A stretch of DNA of 64,000 nt from Lantana camara. Lineage: Eukaryota > Streptophyta > Magnoliopsida > Lamiales > Verbenaceae. A program made the translations under genes and the position numbers. The stretch is from assembly GCA_037501455.1 (NCBI GenBank), contig CM074858.1:37197001-37261000 (forward strand). Reading direction: 5' to 3'. The stretch's first letter is position 1, and each line of letters begins with the position of its first letter. This document shows positions 36,613 to 48,207 of the stretch, piece after piece. Under the pieces are notes generated by a model, which worked only from the letters and a program-made list of their open reading frames with translations, was not told the DNA's origin and did not search any database.

Positions 36613-39600
36613 TGTAACGCCCCCACCCGTACCAGAACAAGAGGAGAGCGGCATCTCAAAACCCGCACTGAAGCACCTCTCAAGTAATGGTGTGAGCCAT
36701 CACTCAAGAAATACTCCAGCGAACGGCTGTCTATCAGAACTATACATATACAACGATGTGGCTATGCAGCGGAAAATCAGAGTATTTTAAAACTTTTCAA
36801 AACATGTGCGTGATGGCATGTAACAAGCAAGAACATGTAACAGATTCACATATAAGTACCGATATAGCAGAGTTCAATGTATCGGTAACAGAGTAGCAGA
36901 AAGAGTATAACAAATATACTCAAGTATTCAAAAACATATATAGAAACATAAAGTGATGCAGCCATAAAACATATGCAGGACACAAAAGTAAAGTAATACT
37001 AAGTCCTGACTGAAACAAAAATGACAATCTAGAGCTTCAAGATACCTCTAGACTGCGGCTGCAAGACCTGAAACCACGAGGTAAGAAAACGGGAGAGGTA
37101 TTAGTCAAAAGGACTAAGTGAGGGAATACTTTAAAGAAAGTACTGAATGATAAAGAACTTGAAGTAAAGTTTAGAACTGTTAATGCAATGCTTTAAAGAA
37201 GAACTTGAAACAAGTTCGATTGATAAAACTCTTTGAATGCACTGCTGTAAAAGAATGCACGTTATAAAACATTTTCATGAATGCTATCACACACGCACAC
37301 ATATGATGTTGATGGTTCATAGTTCTTTCATAAAACGGGATAAGGTAAAGTGAACTTTTCCAGATATGAACCATCCTTTATGAAACAGAATTTTGCCCGC
37401 AAGCTAGGCTCCTCCATCCTTACTCCAGAAAACATGATTCGGTAAAGCATCGGACCAGGATCAACGATAATTCCACGTTTAGTAGAGTATCGGACCAAGA
37501 TCAACAATAACCCCACATATAGTAGAGCATCGGACCAAGGTCAACAACAACTCCGCATATAGTAGACTATCGGACCAAGGTCAACAACAACTCTTACCAA
37601 CGCCTACAAACATGCACCATCCTCCACCGGTTGTCACTTCGGGTAGCTAGCCCTAGGCGACCTGTAAACATGTAATGGGAACAGATTTGCTGTCCGTTCC
37701 CAGACAAATTGTCCTGGCTTAACAAACCTCCTGTTAAAAGTCGGTGTCAATAGTCTAAGTGTGGCTGCCGGTATTGGTGATGTCATTGGCGCTCACCTCC
37801 CGAGCATCACCTCCACACATAACCGCCGGGCCCAAACTGTAAACTGTATGCTTGCATTTAAGATTAGCAGTGACCAGAGTACCACTCCAGTATGCTAACT
37901 ATAACATGTGAAACTGTAACTGTAACATATGATGCTGTCTGTAAAACATATGATTCTGTCTGAAAACATGTGATTCTGTCTGAAAACATATGATTCTGTC
38001 TGTAAATTGTACTTTGAAAACATATGCAAAACATGTAACTGTCTTTGAACAAGAATGCAGAACTTTGGAAAACATGTACTGTAGATCAAGGTATACTATT
38101 AAAGTATGAATGATCCTTTCAATAGAATGTCCCGATAAAAGGGATAGTTCAAAACGAGGTTTAGCTTTGAATTTCAAAACATATGATACAATAGTATAAT
38201 CGTGGTTCCAGTTGGAAAACATTTATAACTTCACCTCACCTATCAGTAACAAAGGGAGGTAGACAGATTATGCGGTGCCCTGGGGATCCCAGTGCTCAAC
38301 TTTAACTCCTGTAGGTGGTGTACTAGAGTGAGCTTAAGAACTAAGACCCACTACTAACCACGATGCATATGAAATGCATGAAACAATGAACAAGGAACAT
38401 GTAAAGAACATGTAACACAAGAGAGTAATACCATTTAAGGTATTCAAGAAAGGTAACACACAAAGGAATACGTCAAAGTGAGATACTCTTAACGTTAGAC
38501 TATGATCTTACTATAACCGAGTAAGCTTTAGTCAAATTATGAATCCTATCGCAAACCTTAAGTTATAAAAGAAGTCCACGAAAGAAAACACATTTTGAAA
38601 ACACATTTTAGACCCTGGATATGGAAACCCTAGGTGCAAATGTCTATTAGGAAAGCACAAGTTTTATTACACTTTTACTATTCAAAAGCACTATTTAAAA
38701 GTACTATTCAAGATTACTATTCACGATTACTATTCACATGTTACTATTCACATGTCGGGTCAAAGGGGTCGGGTCAAACCCTTACTATACACACACCCAC
38801 ACACACACGGTACACACACACACCATGCACGAACACACACACACACACACGGCATGCACACACACACACACCCTAATTAAATTATGATCTTGATTATAAC
38901 CTATAGTTTCAAGTTCATGTTAATATAATCAAACGTGATCTAGGTTAAAGGTATAACCTATAGTTAAGAGATCCAATTAAGGCATAAGATCAAGTTATGA
39001 AACACTAATCTATCTTAGGTTATAACATGTGACACTATTAAAGTGTATAACATATGATCAAGGCACTAATCCATTAATCCATATCATATCATAAGCTCAA
39101 TTCATAATTCAAGAATCATATAACAATGTGACAACATGTCACAACATATATCATATCATATCATATCATATATCATGAACCTTTAGGCATGTAACATGTA
39201 ACAATTTAATTCAATATCAACATGTAACAAGTTGTGACATAATTAATTGTAAATCGCTATTCCATTAGCTAGCATGCATGAACATAATCCAAATTCCATA
39301 ATCATGCATCAATTCTCATAATATAACAACCATATCACATGATCATAGCATATACTAGAGCAATTGATAACATATTCATGCATATACTAAACAATTAAAA
39401 CATATAAACAACTATTGAAACATATCATGAAAACTATATAATAAATGCATAAAATAAAATCCTATATGGCTTAGGGAAGACCCTAAGACCCAACCTAAAC
39501 ATAATATAAACATACCATAACATTAAACATAAACTAAACTAAACATGACATAAAAACAAAACAAACTAACCTAGCTACAAGGGGGGGTGGCCGACGGCAA

Positions 39601-40764
39601 AGAGGGGGAGAGGGAGAGAAGAAAGGGTGTTGTTAACACAACTTTGAGCAAGGAATGAAATGCCATGGGAGGGGTATTTATAGTTGTGAATAAGCCCCTC
39701 ACCTTGCAAATAGACATGGCTTAAGGGTAGGAGAGCAAAATAAGAGTTCATCCACTTGTATCTTCTAGAAGCTTTAGGGATTATGAAGGTAAAATGGGAC
39801 TGCTGGGGGTATTTCTGTAATTTCGTTCCCCAAGGCTCGAGGATAAGTGGCTGGAAGTATAACCATCCCGACGGCAAGAAAATTAGCTTCGAAACGCATA
39901 TTCATTCGTCGAAATCGGATTTACCGTTTGAAAGATACATTAGTTTTAGTGAATAAAAGTTTTGAGCTCGAAACTCAACACGAGTGAAAAACGACTTTCT
40001 AGAATGATTTTCAAGTCCGGATTGCTTCCAAAACTCAAGAAATAATTCGGGAAGCGTTTTGAGTCCAAAATCGACTATAAAACGTTTTACCGTTAAAAAG
40101 TTGAAAACGTAGGATGAATAGTGAATTCTTACGTACGAACGTACGCTTCAAAATTTCAAGCTAGGGTTTGAATCAAGAGTTGTAAAACATCTCAAAAATC
40201 TTGAAATAGCTCAAGTAGTGCAAATCCGAAGAGAAAACATTTTCTGAATGAAAACCGTTCGTAAAAGGAATAGTAAACTAGGGTTTTTTAAAAACGTTTT
40301 CAATAAAACAAAGTTCCGGAATGGATTTCCAAGCCAAGAATGATTTCAAAAGACTCTTCTCGACTCAAGGATCGATTCGACTGTAACTTGGGTAGGAAAA
40401 GGTATCAGAATGAAAAGATCATTTTCTGATGAATAGTAACTTTGGTCGGTAAGTTCCAAAAATACCCTTATGGCTCAAGAAAGACTTTCTGAGTTCGGGA
40501 AACAAGTTCAAATGATTGGGAAACATGTGTGATGAACCTCTAGGGTTCGAGTAGCAATATGAACAAAGTAGGCTCGGGTTATGAATAGTAAACTGTATCA
40601 AAGGTCAAGAATTCCCCCTTAAAACATGTCAGAACATAAACGAGCACAAAGTTCATGTAAGAATGCAATACATGATGATTCAAAAAGTTGGATCACGGTC
40701 TATAAACGCTTTACCACTGCCTTAACTTACAGTTTTCATCCAGGCCCTGTTTTGGGCTGTTATA
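36613..40764 (-). repeat. 5' LTR of element C (4152 bp)
   Basis: Matches 26538-30721 at a few percent divergence. It ends GTTATA where the other copy has GTTACA. It lacks a 37-bp segment present in the left copy near 26770-26806, which is flanked by the repeat AGAACAT. CA microsatellite at 38788-38872. Confidence 0.9.
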
Positions 40765-40769
40765 ATAGG

Positions 40770-40925
40770 AATTCAAATAATTCACATAAATGATGTTTCA
40801 TGAATTTTATAAAAATATGGAATGTCACGAATGAATATTATAAAATTAAAGAATTATAATACAACCTACGCTCAAAACTCACACGTGTCGAGTGTACCTG
40901 ATTGTCTGAAAATCGGGGCGTTACA
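40770..40925 (-). repeat. 5' LTR of element B, remaining 156 bp
   Basis: Continues the LTR cut at 26537 and matches 20635-20790. It ends GGGGCGTTACA before the duplication tgctc. Confidence 0.88.
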
Positions 40926-40930
40926 TGCTC

Positions 40931-41245
40931 GGTTTAGATGAACCTGTTTTGATTATATATTTGATCGGGACATGTTTCTAGGGTAGTTGAACCCGTTTAG
41001 TTGATGTTGAGTTACCTTTTGAAATATATGAATTATGATTGCTGATTAAAGTTTTTGAAAATTCGTATTTTGTTTCGCTTCCTCATTCAGGTTTTGCATA
41101 ATTGCACTTGTACAGGGTTTAGGTACCGCCTAGCTTAGGTTGGTTTTTCATTTGTCACCCGTTCGCTATGGCTTGGTGCGTGTGCGGACTTTTCATTTCG
41201 TACACGTGTCGGGTCATAGTGCGGGGGTGTGGTGCCCCACCGCTT
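40931..41245 (+). repeat. Element D first LTR, right part
   Basis: Continues the LTR cut at 17775 and matches 44062-44376, then changes abruptly after CCCCACCGCTT into sequence from within the next LTR. Contains the conserved LTR end module. Confidence 0.88.
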
Positions 41246-43057
41246 AGAGGCGGAGATAGGGTTTTCCTAGCGGTTCCTAGCGTTCCGGCCTCCTTTTTGT
41301 CCGAATCATGGCGGAGATAGGGTTTTCCGGTGAGAAGCAGCGGCGGAGCTTAGAGGCGGCGGTTCGGCCATTTTTCGGCGGGTTTTGGTGGTGGTCCCTT
41401 TATAAAAGTTGATTAGTTGGTGGAGGACAAACTTCTCACGTTGGCCCCGGCTCGAGAACCGGTGGTTGGCGGCGAACCGGTGGTGGATCGGCCGTGAACC
41501 GGCGGCCCTCTTTTCCGGCGATTTTTTCGGCAAATTGGCTAGGGGCTTTCGAAGGCCTCGCTACGGGCTTTCCAACGGTATGTCCGGATTTTGTTTTCGT
41601 GTTACGGTTTGTGTTTAATTTCAGTTTTTGTCGTTGGGATTTAGTTCGGTTTTTCGTCAACGAAGTCTGACGTGTTTGGTATTTTCTGAAATTGGTTGAT
41701 GCCTTTTATCGAGCAGGGCGAGGCGCATGTTTCTGTGCTTCCGGGGAATTTTCCGACCGCCGGAGGTGGTGGTCCGGCGGCTGTACGTGGCGGTTCGGCT
41801 AGTTCCGGTGGCGGCGTTCCGATGCCCTTCAGACAGCAAGTTCCTCTGGTCCTGGTGAGTTCAACGCCAATTTCCGTTCGTCAATCGGTTGCCCGGTTGA
41901 TTTATTGTGATTTATTTTGTATAATTTGAATATTTGGAATTAATTGTTTTAATTGCAATAAATTATGTATTGTTGTATTTGTCGATCAATATGTATGCCA
42001 ATGGATATGAAATCATGTATTAAATGAAATGTGATATGTATTGATACTTTGAATTGTAAATTGAACAACCGTTATGCTGAAAGTGTATTAGTTGTTAATG
42101 GTTTTAAAATGTAATTCGCTCTTGTATGCTCAATAAATTAATGAATATGCATTGTATGGTATTTGAAAATATGTAATAAATGATGAATGTATGATTTCAT
42201 GATTGTTGGTGATATTAGTTTCGTTTCATGCCATTAGATTTAATATAGCACTTGTAGAAGGGGTGTTCATGTAATTTCACTAAACATATAAATTGTATGA
42301 CTTCAATTAATCATAATTGATAAACAAATATGCTAATTACGATTTCGATTAAGAGAAATTATTATGCAGAAGCTTGAGCTTTTTAATTAGTCTAATCACT
42401 TAAATTGAATTGGAATTTATTATATGATATAAGAATTTGTTATGCAATTTATGATTTAGTCAGAATTGAATTAGTATGTCTAGGGTGATTTAATTTGAAA
42501 CTTTGTAATTTAGGTTTAATTACTTAATTTAAAATAAACCTATGATGCGATATACGAATTTTATGAAACTTATATGATTAATTAGAAACTTTTGCACGTA
42601 AGAAATAAGTTATTCGTACGAATATGAATTGGTTAGTTGATATATGAATTTATATGAAATAATGTGACATGCATTGCCTTTCCATTTTGTTTGTTTGAAT
42701 TAATTGTGCATAAGAACACCTCTTGATGTGTTTTATGAATATATTGAGTTATGTGATATTTTATTTGGCAAGTAATTAGTATGAATGTGAACTTTGCTTA
42801 TGTGATTGCATTTCTTAAGTGCTTAAGCATGTGCCGTGTGTCTTTATATGGTTGTCTGAGTCTGACTCTAAGTTCCGTACTGGGTTTTGTGTGTTCAGTT
42901 GGTACAGGTGCACCCGGGGTGGTGACTTGTGGTCGTGCAGGTTCCGGGGTGGACCATTTGCTTTTGGTTTAACTTCGTGTGGTACCAGGTGAGGGTGTTT
43001 TCGTTCTAGTTACATACTGAACCGTACAACCTTATTTGACAAGTTTGGCCAAAACCT

Positions 43058-43096
<39 letters not shown>

Positions 43097-44385
43097 CTTT
43101 TAAAGTAGAGTCATCGAGTAAATTATGATCGAGTAAACCCTTTTTAAATGAATTATGAAATATGTTATGTTTCTTATGAATTGAAATGTTTTGGCGAGAT
43201 TATGCATGTATGATATGTTCACGGGCCCAGGGACTTAGTACATGTGGCTAACCGGGGAGGCATTGGCCGATGGTGATCCCATGTACTAGTTCTACTATGT
43301 TTTACGGTGATACCTGCCCTCGTTAGGAGGTTTAGCGGGGAATGGGAGCTGAGTGCCCTTGGGGGAGTCATGAAACCCCATTGGCCTATGTATGAGGTGG
43401 TCGGGTCTTGCTAATCCGTCCACCACCCGGAGGAAGAAGGTTGGAACTTATTTTATGATTATGATTATGTTATGATTGATAGGCACCGTGCGGGAAGGCC
43501 GGGACACGGATTGCCCAAACGAATATGTTTTAGGATATGATATATGATTTGTGTGTATTATGATATATTGCATGATCACCTATTTAATGTATCAATGATA
43601 TTTGTCGTACACGGTCGGAGTTTGGTTGGAGATAATGCACGCTCACTAGCCAAGCCTTTATGTTTATGTATGAATTATGAACTTAATGAATTTAATATGA
43701 TTAGTCGTAAAGTCCGAGCATTGCTTAGTTATTATCTTGCCCTTTTTGGGAACTAACTTTAAATAAAACCTTGCTCGGGATTTATGACTTGCATGCGCAT
43801 GTTTTTATATATATTTATCGCTCCTGCTCGCTCAGTCTTCTAGAGACTGACCCTCCCCCTTCTTTTCCACTTTTCAGTTCTTGCAAGTTTGAGCTAGGCG
43901 GCTTTGAGTCGGGTCTGTCGAGTCTGTGTCGGTCTGTTTGATTTGTTAAATACCTTGTTTTGATTTATGAAGGAAACTATGTATATGATATGTATATATT
44001 ATGCAGGTTGGTACTTATGATTTGGATGTATGAATTTCGGGACAGGTTAGGACAGGTGCTCGGTTTAGATGAACCCGTTTTGATTATATGTTTGATCGGG
44101 ACAGGTTTCTAGGGCAGTTGAACCCGTTTAGTTGATGTTGAGTTACCTTTTGAAATATATGAATTATGATTGCTGATTAAAGTTTTTGAGAATTCGTATT
44201 TTGTTTCGCTTCTGCATTCAGGTTTTGCATAATTGCACTTGTACAGGGTTTAGGTACCGCCTAGCTTAGGTTGGTTTTTCATTTGTCACCCGTTCGCTGT
44301 GGCTTGGTGCGTGTGCGGACTTTTCATTTCGTATACGTGTCGGGTCATAGTGCGGGGGTGTGGTGCCCCACCGCTTGGGGTGCTA
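41246..44385 (+). repeat. Element D second LTR, 5'-truncated
   Basis: From about 41280 it matches 15010-17775 and then 40931-41245 (offset 26270 at the start). The first 800 or so bases of the LTR are missing. The junction holds a short repeat: CGGAGATAGGGTTTTCC occurs at about 41251 and again at about 41313. It contains a 34-bp (AT)n run (43062-43095) where the other LTR has only a few repeats. It ends GGGGTGCTA, with the last CA apparently lost. Confidence 0.88.
43062..43095. repeat. (AT)n microsatellite in second LTR of D
   Basis: About 17 AT repeats; the corresponding site in the first LTR (16795-16810) has about five. Confidence 0.95.
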
Positions 44386-45278
44386 GAAGCTTCTTTTATT
44401 CTCGGTATAAAAATCTATAGAGATAGATCATGGAGATTACTAGGTATGTCCCAAGTTCAGTACATAGACAAAGTACTGAAACGGTTCAGTATGGAGGAAT
44501 CTAAACGGGGATTCCTGCCAATGAGACATGGGTTGATCCTCTCTAAATCAATGTGTCACATTGAAGAAGAGAAGGATAGGATGTCTCACATACCCTATGA
44601 ATCTGAAATAGGGAGTATAATGTATGCTATGCTATGTACTAGACCTAAGATCACATACGCTTTGAGCGTTACAAGTCGATTTCAATCAAACTTTGGTGAG
44701 AGTCACTGGTCTGCCGTGAAATCCATCCTTAAGTACTTGAAAAGGACTAAGGATTTGTTTCTTGTATACCGCGGAAATGAAGAACTGAAATTAGAAGGAT
44801 ACACCGACTCAAGCTTCCAGTCGGATGTTGACGACTTTAAATCCACATCCGGATTCATATTCCAATTAAATGGTGGTGCAGTAAGTTGAAAGAGTTCCAA
44901 ACAGGAAACTACTGCTGACTCCACTTGTGAACCGGAGTATATAGCTGCATCAGAGGCAGCAAAAGAAGGTGTGTATGGATGAAAAACTTCATCCAAAAGT
45001 TGGATGTAGTGCCTAGCATTGCCGACCTAGACGTTGTCTTCTGCGACAATAATGGAGCGATTGCACAATCAAATGAACCAAGAGCTCATCAAGGGTCCAA
45101 GCACATCTTTAGAAGATTTCATCTAATTAGAGAAATCATAGAAAGAGGCAACGTTATTGTGGAACGTGTGCCCTCGATAGAAAATATAGCAGACCCGCTT
45201 ACTAAACCTCTTAGCCAAAAGGTCTTTGAAGGGCATCTCCAGGAGATGGGCCTTAAGGCTATGGGCAATTGGCTCTGA
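44386..45278 (+). pseudogene. pol: Ty1/copia RT C-terminus and RNase H (continues 14214)
   Basis: Begins with the duplicated gaagc and continues the RT frame (FILGIKIYRDRSWRLLGMSQ). RNase H follows, with YTDSSFQSDVDDFKSTSGFI and GGAVS, then a stop where Trp of WKSSKQ is expected. EPEYIAASEAAKE is followed by a one-base shift into WMKNFIQKL, then FCDNNGAIAQSNEPR, and the family C-terminus NIADPLTKPL up to a stop at 45276-45278. Together with 11924-14214 this is one copia element split by element D. Confidence 0.9.
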
Positions 45279-45293
45279 GGGCAAGTGGGAGAT

Positions 45294-45548
45294 TGTTAGA
45301 GTAGTGCCCTGGAAGAGCCGAAATAGTTTAGGTCTCTTTATGTAAACTACTCTTCTTAGCAGCAATTTATGTCATTAATGAAATAATAAATGTAACGTTT
45401 CATAGTCGTTTAATTCTATGTGGCCAATTTATCATAACTCATTCAATTTTATTAATTGCATATTATAACTGTTTGTGTATGGATGAAACCCCAAGGTCAC
45501 ATTAAGCTACAGGACTTGACCTCGCATAGGGATGGAGATTATGGAACA
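45294..45548 (+). repeat. 3' LTR of the copia element (end uncertain)
   Basis: A purine tract (AAGTGGGAGAT) after pol is followed by TGTTAGAGTAGTGCCCTGG, a typical copia LTR start. A possible end is at GGAACA (45548), giving 255 bp, but the 5' LTR is not in the window, so the boundary is not established. Confidence 0.55.
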
Positions 45549-46708
45549 ACCTCGTTAAAATCGAGTAATTTTGAAAATTTTTTAAAATTTTCCCTCGTTT
45601 TGAACTTTTTCTTTGAGGTTTGATTGTTGAGCTTTTGCTAGAATAAGTTAGGCTTTTTTGAATTGAGGAAAATTGCATGAGATTTGATGATTTAGTGTGT
45701 TAGTATGCCCTTATAGTTTGAGCACTTTTGAACGAGATAATGTACTTTGCTTAGAAAGATGAGTTGATGATTTCCGAATGAGTCTAAGATTTGATTAGGA
45801 TGCATTTTAGTCCTATCGACGCGAAATTTTGAGTTAATGAAAGACTAAGGAAGTGAAGTATGCATTCATTGTCGGAGGACTTTAAGCTTTCCTATTTAGC
45901 CATTTTTCACTAAATAACGTAATCTTATTGACCCCGCTGAGCCTAATTGTTGTGCAAAGATTTTTGTAACCACATTATAAGCCAATGCATAACATAGAAA
46001 CACCTACCTTGATAATTTTTACACCAAGGCTTGCTCATTTGATTTTTATTGTGAATATCTATCTTTTGACCCCTTTTGATTGTTCTTGTGACTGAATTTG
46101 AGAGGTTCTTGTAAAGAAAAAGAAAAAGAATGACAAAAGTGTGAAAAGAGAAAAAAGAAAAAAGAAAAAGAAAGAGCAAAAGAAAAGAAAATAAAATAAA
46201 ATTATGCAAAGTGTGAATTTGAGAGTGTGGGATTCAATTAAAGAAATTGGGGTGATTTTTGTGTTTAATGGCGAATGAAAATGTCGTGTTTTGTATAGAT
46301 TGAATGATGTAAGCTTGGTGAGTAGTCACTTGATCAAAATTTTTAACCTTACCCTAAGCCTACATTACAAGCTCGAAAAGACCTACCGATTCTAAGTCTT
46401 GATTTAATTCAATTAGTGGAGATAGGTGCGAAGAGTGTATTCCGAAGTTGATGATTAGTACTTAAAAAGGAATTGTGAATTTATCATTCTACTTTTTCCA
46501 CATTGTTTCATTTGATTCACACACTACACAAGGGTATACTTTTTATACTAAGTTTTGGGGATCTTATGTTTACGAGTACTTAATTGGATTAGCTAGACTT
46601 GGTTAGGCAAAGGTTTGATGATTGCTTTGAGGGGGAAGTTTGATGAGGATGTGTTTTCTTAAATTCCGTATTACTCGCGGACGAGCAATATTCAAGTGTG
46701 GGGGATTT
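45549..46708 (+). other. 3' untranslated part of a Tat/Athila-like gypsy element
   Basis: No coding frame. It has a long A/G-rich stretch (46117-46200, GAAAAAGAAAAAGAA and similar) and ends CAAGTGTGGGGGATT, which is the polypurine tract characteristic of plant Tat/Athila elements, directly before an LTR start. The upstream part of that element is missing, probably because the copia element or a deletion replaced it. Confidence 0.55.
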
Positions 46709-47818
46709 TGTTGTGTGTAGAAATCGCATAGTTTTGAGCGTAATTAGATCATATTTTTGGTGCCGTTTCATGCGTTTTTATGTTTATTTTGCTCTGTTTA
46801 GGTGATTTTAGAGTAGGAGTTGAGAAACGGCGAAGCGAAGCAATTTCACGCATTGTTGGAAGAAAATTTGGTAACTCCCGTTACCACTTAGGAGTACAAA
46901 GTTAGTAACCCCCGTTACTAGCCACAGGAGTGGAGCTTTTGGCGAGACAAGAGAGGTAACGCCCGTTACCCCTGCGCAGAAAGAAAGTGGTAATGCCCGT
47001 TACCACTAATAAAAACGTTATGGCGATTTCAAGCAGTAACGGGCGTTAACAACAAGTGTACATGGAGAGGTAACGCCCGTTACCTAGGGCGGCTAGAGAA
47101 TTCTTGGGGCAGCTATATTAGTGCGTTTTTGGAGTCTTTTTGAGAGAGTTTTTCTTCCAGGGCAAGACCTAGGGTTTGGAGAGAAGACAAGGAGTTTCAG
47201 AGATTTTCCAGAAGATTCGAGAAGATGAGAGGATTGAATTCTTAGAACAATCTTTAGTTTTATTGTTGCTTTAATTTACAAACTAATTCCTTTAAGTTTA
47301 GTTTTGATTAGTTTTCGTATGTTAGATTCGTTTTCAGATATTACTGAATGTTTATGCTTTTGTTATTGAAACTTTGTTTAGATTTGATGACTATGAATTA
47401 TTTTAATGTAGTTTCCTTTATTTTTAGGAGTTTGGTTTTAATTATGAGTAGCTAATTCTCTAGGGCTAGGGGGAGTGATGATGATTGCATGATAGATGTT
47501 TGATAAGATGCTTGAATGACTTGTGTTAATTCTTAGTTTGAAAACAGGTTTGAATTAACTTGCGATGGCCTGATCACCCTTAGCATGTTTCATAATTGCC
47601 TATAGATCGAAAGAGTGACGGTAATTTTTAGATGGTTTTCACAACTTGTAAGTTGTAGGGTACAAAGAGAATTGGTTCTAGCTTATACAACAGTTTAATT
47701 AACTATTGGTTTAATTAAACTATTGGATTGCACTAGTCTTGTTCCTATGGTTTAATTAACTATTGGTGATTGCGAGAGCAACATTGGACACTAATTAAGC
47801 ACTTGGTTACACCTTGGG
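46709..47818 (+). repeat. LTR of a Tat/Athila-like element
   Basis: Starts TGTTGTGTGTAG after the GTGTGGGGG purine tract. It contains six palindromes (46870-47084), a purine/T-rich leader and AT-rich sequence with repeated TTTAATTAACTATTGG. The right end is not certain: a GGTTACA at 47811 is a possible terminus, just before another LTR end at 47819. Confidence 0.6.
46870..47084. repeat. Palindrome cluster in the Tat/Athila-like LTR (GGTAACGCCCGTTACC type)
   Basis: Six motifs at 46870-46885, 46904-46919, 46955-46970, 46987-47006 (20-bp form), 47035-47050 (opposite orientation at the centre) and 47069-47084. The outer arms GGTAAC/GTTACC pair perfectly in most. Confidence 0.88.
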
Positions 47819-48207
47819 TGTAGCACCCGAGATGATAGGCGCCGCATCCCCCGCACTACAAGTCTAGTCCACACTTGCTAATGTTGGATATAATGTGATA
47901 ATTGCTAATGGGATAAGATTTATATACTTATCTTGTTTTAATTGTATGTATAAGTGCTAATGTTGGATATAATGTGATAATTGCTAGCATGTTAAAATCT
48001 AAAATTTATTGCTTCATGAATTATGTTTATTGCGCGCTCTGTATGTTAAAATCTGAAATTTATTAGGGCCTAGACCTCCTAACTAGGGAGTGTATTTTGT
48101 TTGTCACCCGTTCGCCATAGCTTGATACGTGTGTGGATTTTTCATTTCGTTACACGTGTCGGGCTTTGGTACGGGTGATGTAGTGCCCTCTGCTTCGGGG
48201 TGCTACA
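47819..48207. repeat. Short segment with inverted LTR ends
   Basis: The left end TGTAGCACCCGAGATG... reads as the end of a minus-strand LTR, and the right end ...CTTCGGGGTGCTACA as the end of a plus-strand LTR carrying the conserved end module (48080-48207). Between them a 30-bp sequence (GCTAATGTTGGATATAATG...) occurs twice (about 47877 and 47954). I see no 5-bp duplication around it, so it may be two truncated LTRs joined head to head. Confidence 0.55.

Larger units (their letters stand above)
26538..40764 (-). mobile_element. Element C: Tekay-like Ty3/gypsy chromovirus with decayed gag-pol
   Basis: Bounded by the duplication atagg (26533-26537 and 40765-40769) inside LTR B. Both LTRs are 4.15-4.18 kb and the interior is 30722-36612. 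On the minus strand the order is primer-binding site (36604-36593), an extra ORF (36425-35745), gag and protease (34913-33132), RT (33160-32533), RNase H, integrase and chromodomain (32545-30728), and a purine tract by the 3' LTR. It is the only near-complete autonomous-type element in the window, now disabled by a frameshift, a deletion and stops. It is the innermost of four nested insertions. Confidence 0.92.
17776..40925 (-). mobile_element. Element B: non-autonomous LTR element without gag or pol, containing element C
   Basis: Bounded by the 5-bp duplication tgctc (17771-17775 and 40926-40930). Read on the minus strand, the 5' LTR is 40925-40770 plus 26537-23986, the primer-binding site is 23978-23967, the interior is 23985-20791 and the 3' LTR is 20790-17776. 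The interior is about 3.2 kb without a gag or pol frame but has a hairpin array, an internal polypurine-like tract and a weak copy of the captured BAH fragment found in element E. The LTRs are about 2707 bp once a 308-bp tandem duplication is discounted. Same family as element E. Confidence 0.88.
14215..44385 (+). mobile_element. Element D: two fused LTRs with no interior, containing nested B and C
   Basis: Flanked by the duplication gaagc (14210-14214 and 44386-44390) inside the copia RT codons. D consists of a first LTR (14215-17775 plus 40931-41245, about 3.9 kb) directly followed by a second LTR lacking its first 800 or so bases (41246-44385). No primer-binding site, gag, pol or polypurine tract remains between them. 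The intact target-site duplication shows that the interior was lost after insertion. Orientation is + from the LTR end module at 41118-41245 and 44258-44385. Confidence 0.85.

Noticed and set aside
46117..46200. Coding region or centromeric repeat in the GAAAAAG-rich stretch
   Set aside because: It is a purine-rich 3' untranslated stretch typical of Tat/Athila-like elements; the minus-strand Phe/Leu-rich frame is its shadow.
47819..48207. DNA transposon with 10-bp terminal inverted repeats
   Set aside because: The ends are those of LTRs found elsewhere in the window and no target-site duplication is seen.
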